A stretch of 38,755 nt of DNA from an uncultured Bacteroidaceae bacterium (lineage in GTDB: Bacteria; Bacteroidota; Bacteroidia; Bacteroidales; Bacteroidaceae): positions 1 through 38,755 of the forward strand of contig CALUIR010000026.1 in the NCBI GenBank assembly GCA_944320785.1, in the 5' to 3' direction. Positions within the stretch are counted from its first letter, which is position 1, and each line of letters opens with the position of its first letter. The notes under the pieces were generated by a model that worked only from the letters and a program-made list of their open reading frames with translations, had not been told where the DNA came from and ran no database searches. Positions 8,466 through 15,543 of the stretch are shown piece after piece. A program made the translations under genes and the position numbers.

Positions 8466-10079
8466 TCAGCCTGCCGTTTGCACTTCCGTGACGCGCAAGA
8501 GCAGATAGGGCGCGCATGGCAACCGCACGCCGCGTTGCTTCACGTCCTCAACCCGGTAGTCGGCGGCCTTTCCTGTTTCAAAGACCGTCGGGCAAGTTTC
8601 CACCGTCATGTCCCAGAGGTTGATGACATCCACCTTGAATTTCCTCCCGGCGCCCAATTTCCCGTACGATGCGTTTTTGGCAGGGAGGTTGAACCGCCAA
8701 TAGTCGGTGATTTCTTTTCCCAAGTACACGAAGTAGTACCCGTCGCCTGCCGTGGAGGTTTTCAGGTCACGGTTGATGTCGGCCATCTGCAAGGGGTTTG
8801 GCATGGCTTCCAGCAATTGGCGCAGGAAACCGATGCGTTTCCAGCTTTCGCCCTTGAGTTTTCCCCCTTGCGCCCAGAATATCGGGTCGTTTCCTTCCTG
8901 GTAGCATTCCCCATGCATCACGTAGATGCCGCCCATCAGCCCGTTTGTGATGTAGAACAACATTTGTTGCGGGTTCAAGCGTCCCCAGCGGGAGGCGAGG
9001 TTGCCTTCATATCCCACTTCATCGCAGATGACGGGTTTGTGGAAGATTTGCCGGAGCAGGGCGGCGGCAGAGGGGGTGAACACCGGCGCTTCGTCTTGCA
9101 CGCTGACGTGGGTGAACTCCGGCATGCCGTAATCAAAGTAAGTGGCGGTGGAGCCATGGATGGAGCAGAGGTGGCGGTAGGGGTCGGCTTGCACGACGGC
9201 CCGTGCCAATGTTTTCCAGTCGTCCACGGTTTTTGCCTTCACGTAATCCCATTCGTTGGCCATCGACCACCACACGTTGCGGAATGCCCCCAAACGGTTC
9301 ACCAGGTAATGGATGTAGCGGATGTTTGTTTCTTCCGGCATGGCATCGAATCCCCACCGTCCTTTGTCGTAAGGGTGGAACAGGATGAGGTCCACCTCCA
9401 TGCCCAATTGGCCCAGACGCCCGATGCAAGTTTCCAAGTGTTGGAAGTAGGCCGGGTTGAAACGTTCGTAGTCCCACACTTTCACCTCGTTTCCTTTCTT
9501 GTCTTTTGTTATCCCTTTTATTTCAAAAGGATACAGTGCCGGTTCTTCTTTCACGAGGTTGTAGCTTTTGGGAAACACGCACATGCGGATTTTGTTGAAT
9601 CCGGTTTGTGCCAATGTTTGCAGGGTTTCTTCCTGCACTTCCTTGCTCATGTGGAGCCATGCGTACGAGGTGGTGCCGAAAGGATAGTATCTTGTCCCGT
9701 CCGCATATCGGAAAGCATGCTCGCCGTCCGTTTCCACCATGCCGTGGTTGCTGCCTGTCGCGGGTACGGCTTCAAAAGTCCCGGTTTTCCCGTCCAGTTC
9801 TTTTGCAGGGCTTGAAAGGGTGTAGCGCCATGTCCCTGCCTTTGTGGGCATGAAGCGGACGCGGTAGGTGTCCTCCCCGTCATAGAAGCCTTCTACGTTT
9901 ATCCGGGTGCCTTTGCAGGTGAAGGTGGCTTCCAGAGGCACGTCGAACGGGTTGCCTTGCGCTTCATGTTTGAATGACAGTTCCAGCCGGTCCCAGCAGG
10001 CCACTTTGTCCTGCCCGTATGTTTCGATGCAGGCCAAAGCCAGCATCAGGCCGATGGTTGCAAATGGTTTCAAGTTCAT
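8466..10079 (-). CDS. Secreted glycoside hydrolase-like protein (DUF5060 / DUF4038-type barrel)
   Basis: This 537-residue protein has a signal peptide (MNLKPFATIGLMLALACIET, cleaved near YGQ) and is probably exported. Residues about 25-110 resemble the DUF5060 beta-sandwich (FEGFYDG-like FYDGEDTYRVRFMP, AGTWRYTL). Residues about 118-440 resemble the DUF4038 TIM barrel (YADGTRYYPFGTTSYAW), the fold that includes apiosidase-like family GH140. The C-terminal part resembles DUF5605. Candidate catalytic acids are Glu276 in SMANEWDY and Glu354 in VICDEVGYEG, matching the Asn-Glu plus Glu arrangement of clan GH-A. There is no SusC/SusD pair nearby, so it is not in an obvious polysaccharide utilization locus and the substrate cannot be inferred. 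A weak -7 candidate, TATATTTA, lies at 10128-10121. Confidence 0.82.
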   Translation of the reverse strand: MNLKPFATIGLMLALACIETYGQDKVACWDRLELSFKHEAQGNPFDVPLEATFTCKGTRINVEGFYDGEDTYRVRFMPTKAGTWRYTLSSPAKELDGKTGTFEAVPATGSNHGMVETDGEHAFRYADGTRYYPFGTTSYAWLHMSKEVQEETLQTLAQTGFNKIRMCVFPKSYNLVKEEPALYPFEIKGITKDKKGNEVKVWDYERFNPAYFQHLETCIGRLGQLGMEVDLILFHPYDKGRWGFDAMPEETNIRYIHYLVNRLGAFRNVWWSMANEWDYVKAKTVDDWKTLARAVVQADPYRHLCSIHGSTATYFDYGMPEFTHVSVQDEAPVFTPSAAALLRQIFHKPVICDEVGYEGNLASRWGRLNPQQMLFYITNGLMGGIYVMHGECYQEGNDPIFWAQGGKLKGESWKRIGFLRQLLEAMPNPLQMADINRDLKTSTAGDGYYFVYLGKEITDYWRFNLPAKNASYGKLGAGRKFKVDVINLWDMTVETCPTVFETGKAADYRVEDVKQRGVRLPCAPYLLLRVTEVQTAG

Positions 10080-10278
10080 TTTTGCTTGTTCGTTTATAAG
10101 TGCTTCAGTCGTTTTCGGCGTAAATATAAGTCTTTTTTTGCTTCCATTGCGTTTCCGGGGCGGGAAAATAGGATGTCGCGTCCGGTTTGCCGTGGCAAAC
10201 TCCCGGTTTGTGCGGGATGAATTCCTTGTTTGCGCTGGCAGGCTGGGCGGGAGGGCAGGGTAGTGTGCCGGGAGCGTT

Positions 10279-10986
10279 TCAGGGCAGTTCCGTCCGGTAT
10301 GTCCTTAGTTCGCGGCGGAGGCAGAGGGCTTTGCCGTCGGCCAGGCTGTCGAGCAGCCTCCAGAACCCCGTGCCGTGGTTCATTTCTTTTGTGTGCGCCA
10401 GTTCGTGCAGCATCACGTAGTCGATGAGGTGCGCGGGAAGCAGGAGGAGGTAGCACGAAAGGTTGATGTGTTTCCTTGCCGAGCAGCTTCCCCACTGCCC
10501 TTTGCTGGTGGTGATGCGCACCTGTGCGTAGTCCAGCCCGTGCCGGCCTGCCAGCGCTTTCAACCGGGGCGGCAGCAGCAGCCGCGCATTTTTGGCCAAG
10601 GCTTTTTCGATGGCCTTCCGCAGCCACTGTTGCAGGTTTTCATCGTAAAAGTCAGTGCCAGGCGGGTAAATGATGAAAAGCATGCCCGGTTGCGAGCGTG
10701 CCAGGAAGCGTTTCTCCGTGCCTTCCTCGAAGGAAAGCCGGAACAAGTCCGTCCGGATTTCATAGTCCGGCAGGAGGATGCGCGGGCGGTGTTGCCGGAT
10801 GAGTTCCTCCAGTTTGTCGCGGTATTGGCCGATGAATGCGCGGATTTCGCGGTCGGGCGTGCCGGGCGGCGCGGTGACGGCGGCTTTTCCTCCGTTTGTG
10901 CGCAGGATGAGGTGCTTGGCGCGTGCGTCCCTTTTTACGTCGATGACGCCCAAGCTTGCATCTTCTATCCAAGACTTTTGTATCAT
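10279..10986 (-). CDS. YgjP-like zinc metallopeptidase domain protein
   Basis: This predicted cytoplasmic metallopeptidase belongs to the YgjP / DUF45 (SprT-related) family; its substrates are not established. Taken from the ATG at 10986 it is 235 residues. The zinc site is HELAHTKEMNHGTGFW (HExxH plus a downstream His), preceded by the family-typical WGSCSARKHINLS. An in-frame ATG at 11004 (MKNIAAM) would add six residues. The TACTTTTG box at 11013-11006 would put the transcription start at or past that codon, so 10986 is preferred. It is divergent from speA. No function beyond the protease fold is implied by the neighbours. Confidence 0.88.
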   Translation of the reverse strand: MIQKSWIEDASLGVIDVKRDARAKHLILRTNGGKAAVTAPPGTPDREIRAFIGQYRDKLEELIRQHRPRILLPDYEIRTDLFRLSFEEGTEKRFLARSQPGMLFIIYPPGTDFYDENLQQWLRKAIEKALAKNARLLLPPRLKALAGRHGLDYAQVRITTSKGQWGSCSARKHINLSCYLLLLPAHLIDYVMLHELAHTKEMNHGTGFWRLLDSLADGKALCLRRELRTYRTELP

Positions 10987-11005
10987 GGCGGCAATGTTTT
11001 TCATG

Positions 11006-11013
11006 CAAAAGTA
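11006..11013 (-). promoter_or_regulatory. -7 promoter box of the YgjP-like gene
   Basis: TACTTTTG on the minus strand matches TAnnTTTG. It abuts the ATG at 11004, which favours the downstream ATG at 10986 as the start, or a leaderless transcript. The -33 region is not convincing. Confidence 0.45.
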
Positions 11014-11067
11014 AAGAAGTATTGCCTTATATTGGCTGTTCCCGGTGAAAAATAATGCGCATTGGGA

Positions 11068-11097
11068 TTGCAGGCTATGCATAATTCCGTAATTTTG
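11068..11097 (+). promoter_or_regulatory. speA promoter
   Basis: A TTG (-33) at 11068-11070 is followed after 19 bases by TAATTTTG (-7) at 11090-11097, the standard Bacteroidota spacing. This gives an untranslated leader of about 35 bases before the speA ATG. Confidence 0.65.
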
Positions 11098-11139
11098 CCG
11101 CCATAAATTGTTTTCATTCCTAAAAGTACATTATTGCAA

Positions 11140-13032
11140 ATGAGAAAATGGCGTATTGAAGACTCAGAGGAGCTGTACAATATCACCGGCTGGGGGACTC
11201 CGTATTTCAGCATCAACGAGAAAGGGCATGTCGTGGTGACCCCGCGCAAGGACTGTGCGTCCGTTGATTTGAAAGAACTGGTGGACGAGTTGCAGTTGCG
11301 CGACGTGACGGCGCCCATGCTGGTGCGTTTCCCTGACATTTTGGACAACCGCATCGAGCAGGTGTCCTGCTGTTTCAAGAAAGCTGCCGGGGAATACGGC
11401 TACAAAGGCGAGAACTTCATCATCTATCCCATCAAGGTCAACCAGATCCGTCCCGTCGTGGAGGAAATGATCAGCCACGGGAAGAAGTTCAACCTGGGAC
11501 TGGAAGCGGGTTCCAAGCCTGAACTCCATGCCGTGATTGGCGTGAACACCGACCCGGACTCGCTGGTGGTCTGCAACGGCTACAAGGATGAAAGCTTCAT
11601 TGAACTGGCCTTGCTGGCACAAAAGATGGGAAAGCGCATTTTCTTGGTCGTGGAGAAACTGAACGAACTGAACATCATTGCCAAAGTGGCCCGCCAACTG
11701 AAGGTTCGCCCCAACATCGGCATCCGCATCAAGCTGGCGTCCAGCGGGAGCGGGAAGTGGGAAGAAAGCGGCGGCGATGCCAGCAAGTTCGGATTGGCGT
11801 CCAGCGAGTTGCTGGAAGCCCTCGACTTCCTTGAGAAGAGAGACATGAAAGACTGCCTGAAGCTGATACACTTCCACATCGGCAGTCAGATTACCAAGAT
11901 ACGCCGCGTGAAGAACGCCTTGCGCGAAGCGTCGCAATTCTTCGTGCAACTGCATAAGATGGGCTTCAACATCGACTTCGTGGACACGGGCGGCGGCATG
12001 GGCGTTGACTACGACGGCACCCGCTCCAGCAACAGCGAAAGCTCGGTGAACTATTCCATCCAGGAATATGTCAACGATGTGGTATCGACTTTCGTGGATG
12101 CCGCCGACAAGCACGGCCTTGCCCATCCCAACATCATTACCGAAACGGGGCGCAGCCTGACGGCGCATCATTCCGTTCTGGTATTCGAGGTGCTGGAGAC
12201 AGCTTCGTGGCCGCAGATGGACGACGACTGGGAACCGGACGAGAACGCCCATGAACTGGTGAAGGAACTTTACGACATCTGGGACAACCTGAACCAGCGC
12301 AGCCTCTTGGAGCCTTGGCACGATGCCCAGCAGATCCGCGAGGAAGCGCTCGACCTTTTCAGCCATGGCATCGTGGACTTGAACACACGGGCGCAAATCG
12401 AAAAGCTCTATTGGAGCATCTGCCGGGAAATCAACTCCATCGCCAGCAACATGAAGCACTGCCCCGACGAGTTCCGCAAGCTGAACAAGCTGTTGGCCGA
12501 CAAATATTTCTGCAATTTCTCCCTCTTCCAGTCCTTGCCTGACTCGTGGTCCATCGACCAGATGTTCCCCATCATGCCCATACAAAGGCTCGACGAGAAG
12601 CCCGACCGCGAGGCCACGCTTCAGGACATGACGTGCGACTCCGACGGCAAAATCGCCAACTTCGTCACCTCGCGCCCCGATGCCACCACGCTGCCGCTCC
12701 ATGCCCTGCGCGAGAAAGAGAGCTATTACTTGGCCGTGTTCCTCGTCGGGGCTTACCAGGAAATCCTCGGCGACATGCACAATTTGTTCGGCGACACGAA
12801 TGCCGTGCATGTGTCCGTCAGCCCGAAAGGCTACTCCATCGACCAACTGATTGACGGCGAGACGGTGGCCGAGGTGCTGGACTACGTGCAGTACAACCCG
12901 AAGAAACTCGTCCGCAAGCTCGAGACGTGGGTCACCCAGTCGGTGAAGGAAGGGCGCATCTCCCTCGAAGAAGGGAAGGAGTTCCTCTCCAACTACCGTT
13001 CGGGGCTGTATGGTTACACGTATTTGGAATAA
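11140..13032 (+). CDS. speA: Biosynthetic arginine decarboxylase
   Basis: SpeA decarboxylates arginine to agmatine, the first step of polyamine synthesis by this route; it needs pyridoxal phosphate and magnesium. The protein is 630 residues, typical of the large SpeA family. The PLP-binding Lys is Lys99 in FIIYPIKVNQIRPVVEE. HFHIGSQITKIRRVK and DTGGGMGVDYDGT (phosphate-binding Gly-rich loop) follow, and the second active-site segment contains Cys in DMTCDSDGK. A TTG six bases upstream is in frame, but the ATG at 11140 (MRKWRIEDSEELYN) is the natural start. argB begins 6 bases after its stop, indicating a shared transcript. Confidence 0.96.
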   Translation: MRKWRIEDSEELYNITGWGTPYFSINEKGHVVVTPRKDCASVDLKELVDELQLRDVTAPMLVRFPDILDNRIEQVSCCFKKAAGEYGYKGENFIIYPIKVNQIRPVVEEMISHGKKFNLGLEAGSKPELHAVIGVNTDPDSLVVCNGYKDESFIELALLAQKMGKRIFLVVEKLNELNIIAKVARQLKVRPNIGIRIKLASSGSGKWEESGGDASKFGLASSELLEALDFLEKRDMKDCLKLIHFHIGSQITKIRRVKNALREASQFFVQLHKMGFNIDFVDTGGGMGVDYDGTRSSNSESSVNYSIQEYVNDVVSTFVDAADKHGLAHPNIITETGRSLTAHHSVLVFEVLETASWPQMDDDWEPDENAHELVKELYDIWDNLNQRSLLEPWHDAQQIREEALDLFSHGIVDLNTRAQIEKLYWSICREINSIASNMKHCPDEFRKLNKLLADKYFCNFSLFQSLPDSWSIDQMFPIMPIQRLDEKPDREATLQDMTCDSDGKIANFVTSRPDATTLPLHALREKESYYLAVFLVGAYQEILGDMHNLFGDTNAVHVSVSPKGYSIDQLIDGETVAEVLDYVQYNPKKLVRKLETWVTQSVKEGRISLEEGKEFLSNYRSGLYGYTYLE

Positions 13033-13038
13033 GCGGTT

Positions 13039-13812
13039 ATGGGAAAAGCACTTTCCATCATCAAGGTGGGCGGCAAGATTGTGGAGGAAGAAGCCACGCT
13101 GTCGCGCTTTCTGGACGACTTCGCCGCCGTGGCGGGGCCGAAGATACTGGTGCATGGCGGGGGGCGTTCCGCCACAAGAGTGGCCGAAGCCCTCGGCATG
13201 GAGAGCCGCATGGTGAACGGCCGCCGCGTCACGGATGCCGGGATGCTGAAGGTGGTGACGATGGTGTATGGCGGTTTGGTGAACAAGAACATTGTGGCCG
13301 GCCTGCAAAACCGGGGCATCCTTTCGTTGGGACTGACCGGCGCCGACTTAGGCTTGATCCGTTCCAGGAAGCGGCCTGCGGCGGAAGTCGATTATGGTTT
13401 CGTGGGCGATGTGGAAAGCGTGAACGCGCCTGCCCTGTCGTCCTTGCTCGAAGGCGGCGTTGTGCCGGTGCTGGCACCCTTGACGTTCGGCGGCCCCGCC
13501 GGTTTGCTCAACACCAATGCCGACACCATTGCGGGCGAAGCGGCCAAGGCTCTGGCCGCCGCTTGGGACGTGTCCCTGTACTATTGCTTTGAGAAGGGAG
13601 GGGTCCTCCGCGACGAGGCCGACGAAGGCAGCGTGATTCCCGTCCTCTCGCGCCGGGATTTTGAGGCATATAAAGCGGAAGGCGTCATACAGGGCGGCAT
13701 GATTCCGAAGCTGGAAAACGCCTTCGAGGCCGTCTCGTCGGGCGTGAAGCGGGTGGTCATCACGTCGGCTTCCGCCTTCTCCAAGGGCGGAGGAACGCTC
13801 GTTTCAGGATGA
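13039..13812 (+). CDS. argB: Acetylglutamate kinase family (N-acetyl- or N-succinylglutamate kinase)
   Basis: ArgB phosphorylates the gamma-carboxyl of an N-acylated glutamate in arginine biosynthesis. The protein is 257 residues with the amino-acid kinase fold: IIKVGGKIVEE at the N-terminus, KILVHGGGRSATRVAEALG, the substrate loop MVNGRRVTDAGML, NTNADTIAGEAAKAL and a C-terminal GGMIPKLENAFEAV. Bacteroides fragilis is known to use N-succinyl rather than N-acetyl intermediates, so the substrate here may be N-succinylglutamate; the sequence alone does not decide. It follows speA by 6 bases. The pairing puts an arginine-making and an arginine-consuming enzyme on one message. Confidence 0.93.
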   Translation: MGKALSIIKVGGKIVEEEATLSRFLDDFAAVAGPKILVHGGGRSATRVAEALGMESRMVNGRRVTDAGMLKVVTMVYGGLVNKNIVAGLQNRGILSLGLTGADLGLIRSRKRPAAEVDYGFVGDVESVNAPALSSLLEGGVVPVLAPLTFGGPAGLLNTNADTIAGEAAKALAAAWDVSLYYCFEKGGVLRDEADEGSVIPVLSRRDFEAYKAEGVIQGGMIPKLENAFEAVSSGVKRVVITSASAFSKGGGTLVSG

Positions 13813-13824
13813 GCGCGTGGGCGC

Positions 13825-13849
13825 TTCCCCGCCTGCGGGAAATTTTTTT
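13825..13849 (+). terminator. Weak terminator after argB
   Basis: TTCCC (13825-13829) pairs with GGGAA (13837-13841), followed by seven T (13843-13849). The stem is short, so partial read-through into the sigma-factor gene is possible. Confidence 0.4.
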
Positions 13850-13861
13850 GGGAGTTCCGTG

Positions 13862-13870
13862 TAACTTTTG
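13862..13870 (+). promoter_or_regulatory. Probable -7 box of the ECF sigma gene
   Basis: TAACTTTTG is one base longer than TAnnTTTG and lies 28 bases before the start codon. A TTTG at 13847-13850 is too close to be a normal -33 box, so this call is tentative. Confidence 0.35.
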
Positions 13871-13898
13871 CTTCGTTTGCCCGTCTTAATTGATAGAA

Positions 13899-14411
13899 AT
13901 GCGTGAAATGGATTTCCGGGATGATGTCTTGCCGCTGAAGGACAAGCTTTATCGGTTGGCATATCAAATCGTGTGGGACACTGCCGAGGCGGAGGACATT
14001 GCCCAAGAAGTGATGATTCGTGTGTGGGGCAAGCGGGATGAATGGGCGCAACTCGGCTCCATGGAAGCCTATTGCCTGGCGGCGGCCCGCAACCTTTCGT
14101 TGGACCGGAAGGCACGCAAGGAGTCGCATCACGCCGTGTTGGAGCCGGAAGCCTGCGGGCGTGCCGACGAAAGCGCCGACCCTCACGCCCGGCTGGTAGG
14201 CAAAGAGCGGATGGTGCTTCTGCGGAGGTTCCTGCGGCAATTGCCGGAGAAGCAGCGCACGGCGCTGATGCTCCGCGAGGTGGAGGAGATGAGTTACAAG
14301 GAGATTGCCGATGCCCTGCGCTGCACGGAAGCGCAAGTGAAAGTCACCCTTTTCAGGGCTAGGCAGAAGCTGAAGCAATGGTTTGAGGAGATAGAAGGAT
14401 ATGGATTGTGA
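13899..14411 (+). CDS. ECF-type RNA polymerase sigma factor
   Basis: This is a 170-residue sigma-70 family protein with only regions 2 and 4, the extracytoplasmic-function layout. Region 2 includes LYRLAYQIVWDTAEAEDIAQ and EVMIRVWGKRDEW. Region 4 includes LPEKQRTALMLREVEEMSYK and EIADALRCTEAQVKVTLFRA. The start is the ATG at 13899 (MREMDF); a TTG at 13890 is in frame but less likely. The stop overlaps the start of the next gene by 11 bases, so the two are translationally coupled. The partner is a single-pass membrane protein, as expected for a sigma/anti-sigma pair. There is no FecR-like or SusC-like gene here, so the signal is unknown. Confidence 0.93.
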   Translation: MREMDFRDDVLPLKDKLYRLAYQIVWDTAEAEDIAQEVMIRVWGKRDEWAQLGSMEAYCLAAARNLSLDRKARKESHHAVLEPEACGRADESADPHARLVGKERMVLLRRFLRQLPEKQRTALMLREVEEMSYKEIADALRCTEAQVKVTLFRARQKLKQWFEEIEGYGL

Positions 14412-14904
14412 AAAAGACATAGAAAAGATTTTGGAGCGTTACTGGTCGTGCGCCACCACGTTGGAAGAAGAAGAAGCCTTGCGCCGTTTCTTCCGGCAAC
14501 GCGACGTGCCGCCCCGCTTGGAGAAATACAGGCCGTGGTTCGTGGAAGCTTCATTGTGGAAAGAGGTGGAACCGGGCGGCGGCTTCGCGCAGCGGGTGGA
14601 GGAGGCGGCAGCTTCCCGGCCAGTGCGGGCGCTCCGCGTCACCTTCCGGCAGCGCATGATGCCGTTGCTGCGCGCCGTTGCCGTAGTGGCCGTGCTGCTG
14701 GCGGCAGGCGTGGCGGCGCAGTATTCCTTGGACGGAGGAGGAAGCCCTTCAGGGAGCGGCGCTTTGGCGGGAAGCGTGCCGGGCGACACGCAAGTGGTCC
14801 GCAGGGAGAAACCCTCTGCCTTGGTGAACATTTGCGAAGGCAGCGGTCAGGCGCAGGGACAGGTGCGCGACAGCATCCCGGCGGTGAAGGGCATCGCCGA
14901 GTGA
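14401..14904 (+). CDS. Single-pass membrane protein, probable partner (anti-sigma) of the ECF sigma factor
   Basis: This 167-residue protein has no recognised enzymatic domain. The N-terminal ~85 residues are acidic and cytoplasmic-looking (MDCEKDIEKILERYW, LEEEEALRRFF). One hydrophobic helix follows (MPLLRAVAVVAVLLAAGVAA, about residues 87-106), then a Gly/Ser-rich, probably periplasmic tail of about 60 residues. The CEKDIEKILERYWxxxTTLEEEE opening is a pattern seen in Bacteroidales proteins encoded just after ECF sigma factors. It overlaps the sigma gene by 11 bases. Function as an anti-sigma is inferred from position and topology only. Confidence 0.7.
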   Translation: MDCEKDIEKILERYWSCATTLEEEEALRRFFRQRDVPPRLEKYRPWFVEASLWKEVEPGGGFAQRVEEAAASRPVRALRVTFRQRMMPLLRAVAVVAVLLAAGVAAQYSLDGGGSPSGSGALAGSVPGDTQVVRREKPSALVNICEGSGQAQGQVRDSIPAVKGIAE

Positions 14905-14960
14905 GGCGGGACCGCCCGGCAGGAAAGAATTGCATTTTCATTTGCTTTTTATATATAAAA

Positions 14961-15035
14961 ATGGTTAGTGTGTTGCATGAAAGACACGTTGAGGCTGTGA
15001 AGTTTCAATTCTCTCAAATCCAGAAAGCTAACTGA
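14961..15035 (+). CDS. Candidate 24-residue small ORF before a strong terminator
   Basis: An ATG at 14961 opens a 24-codon frame (MVSVLHERHVEAVKFQFSQI, then QKAN, TGA at 15033). It sits in an otherwise gene-free 640-base gap and ends 8 bases before a perfect 13-bp terminator stem. Upstream is an A+T-rich block (TTTGCTTTTTATATATAAAA) without a clear TAnnTTTG box. It could be a small protein, a leader peptide, or chance coding within an untranslated tail or small RNA. No family is recognised. Confidence 0.3.
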   Translation: MVSVLHERHVEAVKFQFSQIQKAN

Positions 15036-15043
15036 GTGGATGA

Positions 15044-15081
15044 GCCTGCCCCGGACAACCGTCCGGGGCAGGCCTTTTTTT
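15044..15081 (+). terminator. Strong rho-independent terminator
   Basis: GCCTGCCCCGGAC (15044-15056) and GTCCGGGGCAGGC (15061-15073) form a perfect 13-bp stem with a four-base loop AACC, followed by C and seven T (15075-15081). It ends the sigma-factor transcript or an independent small transcript covering the 24-codon ORF. Confidence 0.9.
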
Positions 15082-15224
15082 GTGCGTCCCTGCGGCGCGG
15101 CATGCTTTTCCTCCTTTCTTAAGATAAGTCAGGATAGTTTACCTTAAAGGAATCCTCGCTTTGCTTGAAGCCGGGGCGCGTTTCCCCTGTCCTTCTGCAC
15201 ACTTCATAGAGAAGGCTTTCCGAT

Positions 15225-15293
15225 ACGATTAGTAATCGTCCGGCATGACGATTAGTAATCGTATGCATTGACGATTACTAATCGTATGAAATG
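15225..15293 (+). repeat. Three-unit, 23-bp tandem repeat of the palindrome ACGATTAGTAATCGT
   Basis: ACGATTAGTAATCGT occurs at 15225-15239 and 15248-15262, and its complement-centred version ACGATTACTAATCGT at 15271-15285. The spacing is exactly 23 bases and the linkers (CCGGCATG, ATGCATTG, ATGAAATG) are related. The 15-base core has perfect 7-base arms. The array lies about 260 bases upstream of the TPR regulator gene, in a gap with no supported gene between 15082 and 15499. It has the same design as the 22-bp array at 4032-4163 but a different core. Confidence 0.85.
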
Positions 15294-15499
15294 AAGTTCC
15301 CGAAGATAAGCCGGATGCCTTGGCCGGTTCCTTTCCTTCCTTCAAGGCAGCTTGCCGTGATGTATGGCAATATATTTTATCAATATGGGTTCCACGGCTG
15401 TGCAGGCGGGAAGGAAAAGGAGGCTTCCCCCTGTTCCGCCGCATTGGGAATGCGGGCAAATGTAAAAATGCACGGGAGAGAGGCAAAGCATTCTTTTGT

Positions 15500-15539
15500 A
15501 GGATTGTTTTGCATGGTTCAATGCAATCCTTTACTTTTG
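15500..15539 (+). promoter_or_regulatory. Promoter with embedded operator dyad before the TPR regulator
   Basis: A TTTG at 15508-15511, a 20-base spacer and TACTTTTG at 15532-15539 form a Bacteroidota promoter. Between and over these boxes lies a dyad: TTGCAT (15509-15514) and ATGCAA (15521-15526), flanked by AGGA (15500-15503) and TCCT (15527-15530). A regulator bound there would cover the -33 box, so autorepression is plausible. The -7 box is only four bases from the ATG at 15544. Confidence 0.6.
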
Positions 15540-15543
15540 CGGC

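Noticed and set aside
8445-9815. 456-codon open frame opposite the glycoside hydrolase-like gene
   Set aside because: Antisense shadow; the real frame has a signal peptide and barrel motifs.
11164-13308. 714-codon open frame opposite speA and argB
   Set aside because: The coding strand carries full SpeA and ArgB motifs; the antisense translation is His/Val/Gln-rich and featureless.
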